Shown: one piece after another, positions 15,660 to 23,943 of the stretch
How the letters are laid out: the number at the start of each line of letters is the position of its first letter
Position numbering within the stretch: position 1 is the stretch's first letter
Assembly: GCF_050729195.1 (NCBI RefSeq)
Contig: NZ_JBOHKS010000136.1
Location: 1-36,448, forward strand
Source: Hypericibacter sp050729195
GTDB taxonomy: Bacteria > Pseudomonadota > Alphaproteobacteria > Dongiales > Dongiaceae
Length of the DNA: 36,448 bases
Direction of reading: 5' to 3'
Made by a program: the position numbers and the translations under genes
The notes under the pieces: generated by a model
What the model was told of the DNA's origin: nothing
What the model saw: the letters and a program-made list of their open reading frames with translations, nothing else
The model's database searches: none

Positions 15660-16379
15660 CTAGTTGGCGGGCGCGGCTGCCGGGATCGCGTGCAGCGAGA
15701 AGGCGTGGCGCAGGATATGCTGCTGGATATCGCTCAAATGGCGGTACATCGCCGTCTGGGCGCGTTCGCCGTCACGCGCGGCGATCGCGGCCACGATCTC
15801 CATGTGGAAATCCGCATGGACCGCCTGGCGCTTGTAGCAATGGGCATTTTCGCCCACGCGCCGCCACGCCTCGTCGCGCCGCGAGGCGCCGACCGCATCG
15901 AAAACGGCCAGGAAGAGCGCGTTGCGCGAGGCTTCGACGATGGCGCGATGAAACGCCTGGTCGGCCTGCTCATAGCTTTCGGCGCCCGCGGCGGCGCGGG
16001 TCTCGGCCGCCAGCCGCTGCAGCTTCTTGATATCGCATTGCGAGGCGCGCAGCGCCGCCAGCCGCGCGATCACCGGTTCGGTCGCGAGACGCAGCTCGAT
16101 CACTTCCTGCGGATTGGTGTGCTCGAGGATGTTGTCGAGCACCTCGTTGCCCGCGGTGGCGGACGCAAAGGGCGAAGCCTGAACGAAAGTGCCGCGGCCC
16201 TGCTGGCGCGAGATGCGGCCTTCGCTCTCGAGGATGTCGAGGGCCCGGCGCAAGGAACGGCGGCCCACGCCGAGCTCGCTCGCCAGCACCCGCTCGGGCG
16301 GGATGCGCCCATCCTCGCCGATGCCCCCGTCGGAAATCAGTTGGCGCAGCTTGGCTGCGGTCTGCTCATAGGCTTCCAT
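15660..16379 (-). CDS. FCD-domain GntR-family transcriptional regulator (FadR subfamily)
   Basis: This regulator of about 239 residues has an N-terminal winged helix (RIPPERVLASELGVGRRSLR, then ALDILESEGRISRQQGRGTF). The C-terminal helical FCD domain keeps the expected metal/ligand residues: Asp140 and His144 (QADQAFHRAI), His192 (ADFHMEI) and His214 (MYRHLSDI). I chose ATG 16379 over 16406 because the candidate promoter (-10 at 16426-16431) leaves a sensible leader only for the former. It is divergent from the cupin-led catabolic operon, and shared ATTGGTACCG inverted repeats lie between them, so it probably represses both. Effectors of this family are usually small organic acids. Confidence 0.9.
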   Translation of the reverse strand: MEAYEQTAAKLRQLISDGGIGEDGRIPPERVLASELGVGRRSLRRALDILESEGRISRQQGRGTFVQASPFASATAGNEVLDNILEHTNPQEVIELRLATEPVIARLAALRASQCDIKKLQRLAAETRAAAGAESYEQADQAFHRAIVEASRNALFLAVFDAVGASRRDEAWRRVGENAHCYKRQAVHADFHMEIVAAIAARDGERAQTAMYRHLSDIQQHILRHAFSLHAIPAAAPAN

Positions 16380-16415
16380 GGCTTCTCGGATCCGGATTGG
16401 CCCCATTCGGGAAGG

Positions 16416-16454
16416 CGGTACCAATGGACTAAAATGGTTTGCTCCGCGCGTCAA
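16416..16454 (-). promoter_or_regulatory. Candidate promoter and operator of the FCD regulator
   Basis: On the - strand, TTGACG (16449-16454), 17 bp, then TAGTCC (16426-16431) form a possible promoter. Just downstream, covering the expected start site, is CGGTACCAAT (16416-16425), the exact reverse complement of ATTGGTACCG at 16486-16495. ATTGGT/ACCAAT half-sites are typical of FadR-subfamily operators, suggesting autoregulation. Confidence 0.5.
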
Positions 16455-16485
16455 GGCGGTTCTCCCCGGCCGATGCGCCTTCGCG

Positions 16486-16495
16486 ATTGGTACCG
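16486..16495. promoter_or_regulatory. ATTGGTACCG element, likely FCD-regulator site
   Basis: This 10-mer is the perfect inverted partner of 16416-16425, with about 60 bp between. It lies upstream of the - strand -35 box in the divergent region. Two binding sites in inverted orientation could support cooperative binding. Confidence 0.45.
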
Positions 16496-16643
16496 GCTCC
16501 CCTCGGCACCGGCGGCTGGCGCGGCACGGCACCGCCCGCGGAGCTCGCGCACCATGAAATTGCGGTCAGGTGGGCGCTGCGCGTGCATTTCTCCGCGGCT
16601 GAAACTGTCCCCATCGCAAACGGCGCCGGGGCCAGATTCAAAC

Positions 16644-16673
16644 TTGACGATTGGTTACGGCCGCCGCTAGTGT
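16644..16673 (+). promoter_or_regulatory. Candidate promoter of the cupin-led operon with embedded ATTGGT site
   Basis: TTGACG (16644-16649), 18 bp, then TAGTGT (16668-16673) resemble the regulator's own promoter. The spacer begins with ATTGGTTACGG (16650-16660), close to the ATTGGTACCGG element. A further ATTGGT occurs at 16705-16710. This arrangement suits repression by the divergent FCD regulator. The leader to the cupin start would be about 115 nt. Confidence 0.45.
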
Positions 16674-16793
16674 TTGCGTAACAATATGAACCACTTGCCC
16701 GGCAATTGGTTCGAGGCGGGACCGCTCTGCGGTTCCCCCGCGGGAAAAACATCGCCTCGGCGCCGATGCGGCCCCGAGGCCGGGAGTCGAAGA

Positions 16794-17936
16794 ATGACGG
16801 TCAGGGTCGATGGCGACAACCACAAGGCGGCCATGGATCAGCTCCATGCCGACGTGTTCGAGCGCTGCATGGCGCCGTTCTGGGCGATGCAACCCGGCAG
16901 CATCGAGGACCAGGACCGCCAGGTCATGGATAAGAAGAAGGCGGTTCCTTATCTGTGGAAGTACAAGAGCGCCATCGAGCCACTGCTGCATCGCTCGGCC
17001 GAGCTCATCACGATGGAATCCTCCGAGCGCCGTTCGCTGATCCTGGTCAATCCGGGGCTGGCGCCGCGCCGGGCCAGCGTCACCACCATGTACACGGCCT
17101 ATCGGCTGAATGATCCCCACGAGATCATGCCGCCGCACCGCCATTCGCCCAACGCGATCCGCTTCGGCCTGACCGGCACCTCGAACTTCACCGGCGTCGA
17201 AGGCGAGAACATCGTGTTCGGCCCCGGCGACATGGTGCTGACGCCGCACGACACCTGGCACAATCACGGCAACAAGGGCGACGACCCGGCGATCAATCTG
17301 AGCGTGCTCGACCTGCCGTTGACCGAGATGCTGAACGCCACCTATTTCGAGCATGACTATCATGAAGAGGTGAAGGGCGAGCGGATCAAGAAGCAGGTCC
17401 AGACCGAGCGCTTCCCGGCCGACTATTCGCAACGCGTCTATGGCCATGGCGGGCTGATGCCGCGCTTCCTGTCGCACAACCGCGGCACCGGCTCGGCCTC
17501 GCCGATGTATGTCTATCGCTGGGACATGATGCGCGAGCTTCTGGAGAAGTTCCGCAATTGGGACGGCGATCCCTACGAGGCGCTGATGGTGGAATATGTC
17601 GATCCCACCACCGGAGGCCCGGTCTACAAGACCATCACCTTCTTCGCCCAGATGCTGCGGCCCGGCGAGAAGACGATGCCCTTGAAGCAGAATGCCAGCC
17701 TGCTCTGCGCGCCCTTCGAGGGCAGCGGCTACAGCATCGTTGGCGGCAAGCAGCTCAATTGGGAGCGGTTCGACACCTTCGCGGTGCCGGGCGGCGAATG
17801 GTGCGAGCATGTGAACAGCTCGCCCAAGGATCCGGCGATCCTGTTCGTGGCTTCCGACGAGCCCACGCTCAAGGCGCTCGCCCTCTATCAGAAGCATGGG
17901 CGCCGCTCCACCGGCGAGGTCTTCCGCCTCGTCTGA
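16794..17936 (+). CDS. Gentisate 1,2-dioxygenase-like bicupin protein
   Basis: This protein of about 380 residues fits the gentisate/salicylate/1-hydroxy-2-naphthoate dioxygenase family in length and layout. The N-terminal cupin keeps iron ligands: His115 and His117 in PPHRHSPNAIRF and His156 (or His158) in TWHNHGN. The C-terminal cupin is recognisable (DPTTGGPVYKTITFFAQMLRPGEKT) but the His-x-His is replaced by PLKQNA, so only one metal site remains. The start at 16794 has GGGAG about 7 bp upstream; the open frame begins earlier without support. Known relatives cleave hydroxylated aromatic rings with O2. It heads an operon containing B6-degradation genes, so the substrate may be a hydroxypyridine carboxylate rather than gentisate; this is a hypothesis. 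Confidence 0.82.
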   Translation: MTVRVDGDNHKAAMDQLHADVFERCMAPFWAMQPGSIEDQDRQVMDKKKAVPYLWKYKSAIEPLLHRSAELITMESSERRSLILVNPGLAPRRASVTTMYTAYRLNDPHEIMPPHRHSPNAIRFGLTGTSNFTGVEGENIVFGPGDMVLTPHDTWHNHGNKGDDPAINLSVLDLPLTEMLNATYFEHDYHEEVKGERIKKQVQTERFPADYSQRVYGHGGLMPRFLSHNRGTGSASPMYVYRWDMMRELLEKFRNWDGDPYEALMVEYVDPTTGGPVYKTITFFAQMLRPGEKTMPLKQNASLLCAPFEGSGYSIVGGKQLNWERFDTFAVPGGEWCEHVNSSPKDPAILFVASDEPTLKALALYQKHGRRSTGEVFRLV

Positions 17937-18003
17937 ACGGGCCGGCAGCGCCTGTCATCCTTCGCTTTCCTTCATCGCAGAATCGGTTGGCCGTCCTCCC
18001 ATC

Positions 18004-19131
18004 ATGGCTCGCACGAAAAACACCAAGCATCTGGCGCATATCGACTGCCCTGGCGGCGGCCAGGTCTGGGTCGAGGGCACCACGCTCTATATCGGCCATA
18101 TGCGCCAGCCGACCGGCACGACCATCGTCGATGTCGCCGATCCGGTGCGGCCCAAGATCTTGACCAAGGTCGAGCTGCCGGCCGGGTGGCATTCGCACAA
18201 GGTGCGCGTCGCCAACGACATCATGATCGTCAATCACGAGCGCCAGGGCACCGACGGCGTGGCTGAGTTCGGCGGCGGTCTCGGCATCTATGACGTGTCG
18301 AAGCCGGCGGAGCCGAAGCTCATCACCAAATGGCGCACCCATGGCAAGGGCGTGCATCGCTACGACTTCGACGGTCGCTATGCCTATATCTCGCCGACGG
18401 CGGAAGGTTACATCGGCAATATCGCGATGATCCTCGACCTCGAGGATCCGGCGAAACCGGAGGAGGTCGGCCGCTGGTGGATTCCGGGCCAGTGGAAGGC
18501 GGGCGGCGAGGAATATCCCTGGGACAACTGGACGCCGCCGCGCTGTCATCACCCGTTGCGGGTCGGCGACCGGCTCTATGTCAGCTACTGGCATCATGGC
18601 TTCTACATCCTCGACATCGCGGACATGTCGAAACCGAAGGCGATCGCGGGCGTCAACACCTCGCCGACCTTCCCCCATCCGACGCACACCTGCCTCGCGA
18701 TCCCCGAGCCGCTCAAGGGCCGCAAGGTGATGGTGGTGGCCGACGAGGATGTGGCGAAGCTCTGGCCGGCGGCGCCCGCCTTCACCTGGATCTACGACAT
18801 CACCAACGAGCATCTGCCGATCCCGATCTCGACCTTCCAGGTCGAGGGCGTCGATCCGGACGGCGCGCCGCAGCCGCCGATGCGCGGCTGCCACCAGCCC
18901 TCGGAGCGCTTCAAGGGGACGATCATTCCCTTCGCCTGGTTCGCCAAGGGCCTGCGCATCCTCGACATCGCCGATCCCTTCGCGCCCAAGGAGATCGCCT
19001 TCTTCGAGCCTGATCCGCCGGAAGGCTTCGATCTGGCTTCGTCGAACGACGTGACCATGGACAAGCGCGGACTGCTCTACCTGATCGACCGCCAGCGCGG
19101 CGTCGACATCGTCGAAACCTCGGTGCTTTGA
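18004..19131 (+). CDS. LVIVD-repeat beta-propeller protein
   Basis: This protein of about 375 residues is built of repeated LVIVD-like strands: TTIVDVADPVRPKILTKVEL, LGIYDVSKPAEPKLITKW, AMILDLEDPAKPEEVGRWW, FYILDIADMSKPKAI, and LRILDIADPFAPKEIAFF. These predict a beta-propeller. Several His-rich spots (GWHSHKVRV, PRCHHPLRV, YWHHGFYIL, MRGCHQPSERF) could bind metal or substrate. No signal peptide is seen, so it is probably cytoplasmic. I placed the start at ATG 18004; an upstream in-frame start lies inside the cupin gene. It sits between the cupin dioxygenase and a RidA-family gene (4 bp to the next start). Function is unknown; a hydrolase or lyase role in the same pathway is possible. Confidence 0.8.
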   Translation: MARTKNTKHLAHIDCPGGGQVWVEGTTLYIGHMRQPTGTTIVDVADPVRPKILTKVELPAGWHSHKVRVANDIMIVNHERQGTDGVAEFGGGLGIYDVSKPAEPKLITKWRTHGKGVHRYDFDGRYAYISPTAEGYIGNIAMILDLEDPAKPEEVGRWWIPGQWKAGGEEYPWDNWTPPRCHHPLRVGDRLYVSYWHHGFYILDIADMSKPKAIAGVNTSPTFPHPTHTCLAIPEPLKGRKVMVVADEDVAKLWPAAPAFTWIYDITNEHLPIPISTFQVEGVDPDGAPQPPMRGCHQPSERFKGTIIPFAWFAKGLRILDIADPFAPKEIAFFEPDPPEGFDLASSNDVTMDKRGLLYLIDRQRGVDIVETSVL

Positions 19132-19135
19132 GATC

Positions 19136-19516
19136 ATGAACGACGCCATCAAGCCGATCGGAAAGAAGAATCCCAACTTGCCATTCCATCCGGGGGTGCG
19201 GGCGGGTGACTACATCTTCGTCTCGGGGCAAGTGGCCAAGGACGAGCAGGGCAATATGTGCGTCGGCAATATCGAGGAGGAGACGCGCTGGACCCTCGAA
19301 TCGATCCGTCGGATTCTGGCGCTCGACGGCGCCGATCTCTCGGACGTGGTGAAGATCACGGTCTATCTGGAAGACGCGCGGGATTTCGGCCGCTATAACG
19401 GCGTCTTCAAGGAATTTTTCGCGGAAGGCCGCATCGCGCGAACGACGGTCGAGGCCCGCGCGGTCGTCAGCTGTAAGATCGAAATGGATGCGATCGCCTA
19501 CAAGCCGGTGCGCTGA
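19136..19516 (+). CDS. RidA/YjgF-family protein (enamine/imine deaminase-like)
   Basis: This 126-residue protein has the normal RidA length and trimer-forming fold signatures: GVRAGDYIFVSGQVAKD near the start, LSDVVKITVYLEDARDFGRYNGVFKEFF, and the conserved arginine region ARTTVEARA. Canonical RidA hydrolyses enamines and imines to ketones and ammonia using that arginine. The gene starts 4 bp after the LVIVD gene. Members in catabolic operons often process unstable nitrogen-containing ring-cleavage products, which fits a pyridine-ring pathway. The specific substrate is not readable. Confidence 0.9.
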   Translation: MNDAIKPIGKKNPNLPFHPGVRAGDYIFVSGQVAKDEQGNMCVGNIEEETRWTLESIRRILALDGADLSDVVKITVYLEDARDFGRYNGVFKEFFAEGRIARTTVEARAVVSCKIEMDAIAYKPVR

Positions 19517-19569
19517 GCTGGCCGGCGGTCGGGTTTACGAGAACAACGAGACAGGGCGGGGATAGGACA

Positions 19570-20169
19570 ATGCTGAAGGTTTTAGGACGCGGGACGTCGG
19601 GGAATGTGCAGAAAGTGGTGTGGCTGCTGGAAGAGATGGCCCTGCCCTATGCCCGCGAGGATTACGGCCGCCAGTTCAACAACACCGGCGGCGATTACCT
19701 GAAGCTCAATCCGAACGGCAAGGTGCCGACGCTCGACGACAACGGCACCATCGTATGGGAGTCCAACACGATCCTGCGCTACCTCGCCAACAAGAATGGC
19801 GGCAAGTTCTATCCGAGCGACCCGGCTGCGCGCAGCGAGGTCGAGCGCTGGATGGACTGGCAGCTCGCCTCGCTCAACGCGCCCTATCTCTCGATCTTCA
19901 AGGACGCGAAGAAGCCGGCAGCCGAACGCGGCGCCAGTTGGGGTGCCGACAGCAAGGAGCTGGGTGCCCAGCTCCAGATCTTCGACAACGCGATGGCGGG
20001 GCGGGCCTGGGTGGTGGGCAAGGAGATGACGCTCGCCGACTTCGCGCTCGGCACCATCATCACGCGCTGCCTCGATTTTCCGATCGAGCATCCGCCGCTG
20101 GCGGCGCTGCGGGCCTGGCGCGAAAAATATGCGGCGCGGCCGGCTTTCAAGAAGGCCGTCGCGGGCTGA
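19570..20169 (+). CDS. Glutathione S-transferase family protein
   Basis: This 199-residue cytoplasmic protein has the two-domain GST layout. The thioredoxin-like half has GRGTSGNVQKVVWLLEEM (the Ser/Asn region near residues 10-12 likely contacts glutathione), LNPNGKVPTLDDNG and WESNTILRYLA. The helical half has WVVGKEMTLADFALGT, the N-capping-box region. In the gentisate pathway a GST-like isomerase (maleylpyruvate isomerase) follows ring cleavage by a cupin dioxygenase, so a cis-trans isomerase role beside this operon's bicupin is plausible, though general detoxification cannot be excluded. A GGGGATAGGA stretch precedes the ATG. Confidence 0.88.
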   Translation: MLKVLGRGTSGNVQKVVWLLEEMALPYAREDYGRQFNNTGGDYLKLNPNGKVPTLDDNGTIVWESNTILRYLANKNGGKFYPSDPAARSEVERWMDWQLASLNAPYLSIFKDAKKPAAERGASWGADSKELGAQLQIFDNAMAGRAWVVGKEMTLADFALGTIITRCLDFPIEHPPLAALRAWREKYAARPAFKKAVAG

Positions 20170-20248
20170 CAGGACAACGGAAGAACGGCGGGGGCGACCG
20201 GCCAGACAAGGCTGGCACCCGCGCCCGAAGGGGACAGACGATCACATC

Positions 20249-21163
20249 ATGACCAGGGTTGCGCTCATCGGTCTGGGGACCATGGGGCCGGGCATTGCGG
20301 CGGTGCTGACGCGCGCCGGCATGACCGTGTCCGCCTTCGACCTGTCGCCCGAGCAGCGCGCCAAGGCGCCGCAGAGCATCAAGATGGCGACCGGGGTGCT
20401 GACGACCCTGGGCATGGCGGATCGCGCGGCCAGCGAGGTCACGATCCATGCGGATTTGGCGGCGGCCCTGAATGGCGCCGAGCTCGTCATCGAGAACGTG
20501 CCTGAGAAGCTCGAGCTCAAGATCCAGGTCCTGAGCGAGATCGACAAGCTGGTGGGCAAGGATTGCGTGATCGCATCCGATACCTCCGGCATCCCGATCA
20601 CCAAGCTCCAGGCCGGCAATTCGGCGCCGGGCCGCGTGGTCGGCATGCATTGGTCGAACCCGCCCCATATCATCCCGATCATCGAGGTGGTGGCGGGCCA
20701 GGAGACGGCGCCCGCGACCGTGACCTGGATGACCGGTTTCGTGAAGGGCCTCGGGCTGATCCCGATCCTGGTCAAGAAGGACGTGCCGGGTTTCGTCGAG
20801 AACCGCGTGCTCTATGCCGTCATGCGCGAATGCCTGGACCTGGTGGAACAGGGCGTGATCGATCCCGAAGGGCTCGATGCCTGCGTCTCCTGGGGCATCG
20901 GCTACAAGCTGTCGGTGGTGGGGCCGATGGCGCTGCTCGACATGGCCGGCCTCGACATCTACCAGTCGGTCGGCAGCTATCTGAACAAGGAACTCTGCGC
21001 GCGCGGCGATGTCAGTCCCTATGTGACGGCACGGGCCGCGGCGGGCAAGTTGGGCATCAAGACCGGCGGCGGCATCTTCGACTACACGCCGGCGAAGATC
21101 ACGGAGCTTCAGAGCCAGCGGGCGCGCCGGTTGGTGGCCGTCCGCAAGGCGTTGGAGGACTAA
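20249..21163 (+). CDS. 3-hydroxyacyl-CoA dehydrogenase-family enzyme, likely FHMPC 5-dehydrogenase of B6 degradation
   Basis: This 304-residue protein has an N-terminal NAD fold (VALIGLGTMGPG at 5-15) and a 3-hydroxyacyl-CoA-dehydrogenase core (ENVPEKLELK, SDTSGIPITKLQA, GMHWSNPPHIIP with His134, KKDVPGFVENRVLYA, SWGIGYKLSVVGPMALLDMAG). From memory these stretches closely match the Mesorhizobium loti mlr6793 enzyme, which oxidises 5-formyl-3-hydroxy-2-methylpyridine-4-carboxylate to the 4,5-dicarboxylate with NAD. The nearby B6 genes support this. The start ATG 20249 is where the NAD motif has its usual short lead; an AAGGGGA lies 14 bp upstream. Ordinary fatty-acid HADH is less likely, since the C-terminal half differs. 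Confidence 0.8.
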   Translation: MTRVALIGLGTMGPGIAAVLTRAGMTVSAFDLSPEQRAKAPQSIKMATGVLTTLGMADRAASEVTIHADLAAALNGAELVIENVPEKLELKIQVLSEIDKLVGKDCVIASDTSGIPITKLQAGNSAPGRVVGMHWSNPPHIIPIIEVVAGQETAPATVTWMTGFVKGLGLIPILVKKDVPGFVENRVLYAVMRECLDLVEQGVIDPEGLDACVSWGIGYKLSVVGPMALLDMAGLDIYQSVGSYLNKELCARGDVSPYVTARAAAGKLGIKTGGGIFDYTPAKITELQSQRARRLVAVRKALED

Positions 21164-21282
21164 TCCCCGGATCGGGGATCGGCGGCACGGCAACCCTGGG
21201 ACATCAAACAGGGACGTTCGGGCCGGAATAAGAAGAGCGCGTTTGCAACTGGGTGCTAATTCGATAGGGAGGAACTAACCCC

Positions 21283-22344
21283 ATGACATGGACATCGCTG
21301 AATAGAGTGATTCGCTTGACGCCCGTCGTGGCCGCGCTGGCCCTGGGCGTCGGCTTCGCCGGTGGCGCCAGCGCCACCGACGTGAAGAGCATTGCGGTCC
21401 TGACACCGGAGCAGGGCACGGATTACGGCTGGAACCAGCAGGCGATCGACGCCGGCAAGGCCGTCGCGGCGAAATACGGCATCAAATTCGTCCCGGCCGA
21501 AGGCCTGGGCTATGGCGATGTGCGTCCGCAGCTGCGCGAGCTTGCCGGCGACGGCGTCAGCCTGATGATCGCCCATGCCTCGGGCTACAACCAGGCCGCG
21601 CCTGAGATCGCGGCGGAGACCAAGGTGCCGGTGGCGATCGTCGATCGTCCCGACGCCAATGTCCCCGGCCTGATCGCCGACTACACGCTGAGCGGTCATG
21701 AAGGCGCCTATCTCGCCGGCGTGCTGGCCGCGAAGATGACCAAAACCGGTGCGCTCGGCATCGTCACCTCGGGCGAGCCCCCGAGCTGGAACTCGCAGTC
21801 GGCGGGTTTCGCGGAAGGTGCGAAGTCGATCAAGAAGGACATCAAGCTGATCTATGCCGTGATCGGGCCGGCTGCCTATTCCGATGCCGCCGGTGGCCGT
21901 CGCGTCACCGAGTCCGTCATCGCCGCCGGGGCCGACATCATCTTCGGCCAGGGCGACGGTGCCAGCTTCGGCATGATGGAAGCGACCGAGACGACCAAGG
22001 CGACCAATGGCGGCCCGGTTTGGTTCATCGACGTGATCGGCGACAAGACCCCGATCGACAAGGGCCATCTCCTGTCCTCCGTGGTCTGGAACCTGGTGCC
22101 CGTGTTCAGCGCGATGGTCGATGACCTGAAGGCCGGCACCTTCGGCACCAAGCATTACTCGATCCAGGTGGCGGATGATTCCTGCCAGCTGCTGCACACC
22201 AAGCACATCCCGGACGATGTGTGGAAATCCGTCATGGCGGTCCGTCAGGACATCATCGACGGCAAGGTCAAGCTGACCCCGGTCTTCAACGCGGAAGACG
22301 TCCGCAAGTTGATGAGCTCGGTCGACATCGGCACGGCCCAGTAA
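21283..22344 (+). CDS. BMP-family (PnrA-like) ABC substrate-binding protein
   Basis: This 353-residue periplasmic protein starts with a Sec signal (hydrophobic core PVVAALALGVGFAGG, likely cleavage after ASA at residue 31). The mature part follows the basic-membrane-protein/purine-nucleoside-binding pattern: SIAVLTPEQGTDYGWNQQAIDAG, MIAHASGYNQAAPEIA, HEGAYLAGVLAAKMTKTGALG, and IIFGQGDGASFGMMEA. AGGGAGG is 10 bp before the ATG. It is followed by the matching ATPase and two permeases. BMP proteins usually bind nucleosides, but this gene lies between two B6-degradation enzymes, so a pyridoxine, pyridoxal or pyridoxamine ligand is my inference. Confidence 0.9.
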   Translation: MTWTSLNRVIRLTPVVAALALGVGFAGGASATDVKSIAVLTPEQGTDYGWNQQAIDAGKAVAAKYGIKFVPAEGLGYGDVRPQLRELAGDGVSLMIAHASGYNQAAPEIAAETKVPVAIVDRPDANVPGLIADYTLSGHEGAYLAGVLAAKMTKTGALGIVTSGEPPSWNSQSAGFAEGAKSIKKDIKLIYAVIGPAAYSDAAGGRRVTESVIAAGADIIFGQGDGASFGMMEATETTKATNGGPVWFIDVIGDKTPIDKGHLLSSVVWNLVPVFSAMVDDLKAGTFGTKHYSIQVADDSCQLLHTKHIPDDVWKSVMAVRQDIIDGKVKLTPVFNAEDVRKLMSSVDIGTAQ

Positions 22345-22359
22345 GAATCGGGTGCGTTG

Positions 22360-23943
22360 ATGCAAGGGGCGACGTCGGGAACAGCCATATCGGTGCGATC
22401 CGTCACCAAACGCTTTCCCGGCGTCGTCGCCAATGACGACGTCTCGATCGACTTCCTGCCGGGCGAGATCCATGTGCTGCTGGGCGAAAACGGCGCCGGC
22501 AAGTCGACCCTGATCGGCATGCTGGCCGGCATGCAGCAGCCCGATTCCGGCGAGATCCAGGTCAAGGGCCAGCCGGTCCGGATCAGCTCGCCGCGCGAAA
22601 GCCTCGATCTCGGGATCGGCACCGTGTTCCAGCATGTGCTGCTGGTGCCGACATTGACTGTGATCGAAAACCTGATGCTGGGCGGCCCGCGCTGGCGGCT
22701 CCTGGACCGCGCGCCGGTCCTCAAACGGTTCAAGGAACTGTCCGATCTCCTGGGCGTGACGCTCGATCCCGATGCGCAGGTCGGAAGGCTGGCGCTGGGC
22801 GAGCAGCAGCAGGTCGAGATCATGCGCGCGCTGTGGCGCGGCGAGAATGTGCTGATCCTCGACGAGCCCACCTCGATGCTGACGCCGCTGGGGGTGCGGG
22901 ACCTGGGCGCGGTAATGAAAAGGCTGCGCGACAAGGGCGTCGCCATCATTTTCATCACCCACAAGCTGGCCGAGGCCTATGAGTTCGGCGACCGGATCTC
23001 GGTGCTGCGGCTGGGCCGCTTCGCGGGCCAGCTCGACAAGGCGCGATTGAAATCGCTGACCGAGGCGCAGATCACCGACGAAGTGCTGCGGCTGATGTTC
23101 GGCGGCCAGAAGGCCGACAGCCGCGATGCGGAAACCCTGCTCGGCCGCGGCGGCCATCTGAAGCGGACGCCCAAGGTCGATCGCTCGAAACCGCCGATCC
23201 TGGTGGTGAAGGACGTTTCCACGGTCGCCGATCGCGGCGAATGCCCGCTGACCGGCGTCAGTTTCGAGCTCTGGCCCGGCGAGGTGCTGGGGATCGCGGG
23301 CGTCGACGGCAACGGCCAGAAGCATCTGGCCGAGTTGCTGGCGGGCCAGCGGCCGGCCGCCTCGGGCTCGCTCCTCCATGAGGGCCATGACCTGACGCAT
23401 GAAGGCGTTGCCGCGCGCCGGCGCCGCGGCTTCCGCTACATCACCGACGAGCGGCTGGGCGAGGGCACGGTCGGCACCTTCTCGGTCGCGACCAATCTGG
23501 TGATGAAAGAGATCGGCGCGCCGCCGCTCTGGCAGCGGGGCATCAGCCGTTGGGACCTGATCCATGGACAGGCGCGCGAGACCATCAAGCGCCATGACAT
23601 CCGCACGCCCTCGGAGCGTACGCCGATCGGCCGGCTCTCCGGCGGCAATATCCAGAAGGCCTTGCTGGCGCGCGAGCTGAACGCGGCCAGCCGGCTGGTG
23701 ATCTTCAACAAGCCGACCTACGGCCTCGATCTACATAACATTCGTCTGGCGCGCGACCGAATCGCCGAATGCGCCGAACGCGGCCTCGCCACGATCCTGA
23801 TCTCGACCGAGCTCGACGAGCTGCTCGAGCTTTCGGATCGGATCGCGGTCATGTTCCGCGGCCGGCTCACTGGCATCGTGCCCAACGAAGGCAATGCCGA
23901 GCGTCGGATCGGCCTCTTGATGACGGGAGCCGAAGCGGCATGA
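22360..23943 (+). CDS. BMP-type ABC transporter ATP-binding protein (two NBDs)
   Basis: This 527-residue double ATPase is of the nucleoside (YufO-like) class. The first domain is intact: Walker A GENGAGKST and Walker B LILDEPTSMLTP, with signature region LALGEQQQVEI. The second is degenerate as usual for the class: GVDGNGQKHLAELL in place of Walker A, LSGGNIQKALLAREL as signature, and IFNKPTYGLDLHN where DEPT is expected, so the second site lacks the catalytic Asp-Glu. I used ATG 22360, 15 bp after the binding-protein stop (an adjacent TTG 22357 is possible). The end overlaps the next gene by ATGA. Confidence 0.93.
   Translation: MQGATSGTAISVRSVTKRFPGVVANDDVSIDFLPGEIHVLLGENGAGKSTLIGMLAGMQQPDSGEIQVKGQPVRISSPRESLDLGIGTVFQHVLLVPTLTVIENLMLGGPRWRLLDRAPVLKRFKELSDLLGVTLDPDAQVGRLALGEQQQVEIMRALWRGENVLILDEPTSMLTPLGVRDLGAVMKRLRDKGVAIIFITHKLAEAYEFGDRISVLRLGRFAGQLDKARLKSLTEAQITDEVLRLMFGGQKADSRDAETLLGRGGHLKRTPKVDRSKPPILVVKDVSTVADRGECPLTGVSFELWPGEVLGIAGVDGNGQKHLAELLAGQRPAASGSLLHEGHDLTHEGVAARRRRGFRYITDERLGEGTVGTFSVATNLVMKEIGAPPLWQRGISRWDLIHGQARETIKRHDIRTPSERTPIGRLSGGNIQKALLARELNAASRLVIFNKPTYGLDLHNIRLARDRIAECAERGLATILISTELDELLELSDRIAVMFRGRLTGIVPNEGNAERRIGLLMTGAEAA

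Noticed and set aside
21256..23595. Long - strand open frame opposite the BMP binding protein and ATPase genes
   Set aside because: Antisense shadow without motifs; the + strand genes are unambiguous.
23697..23730. Apparent inactivating mutation NKPT in the second Walker B of the BMP ATPase
   Set aside because: A degenerate second nucleotide site is usual in this transporter class, so it is not a sign of decay.
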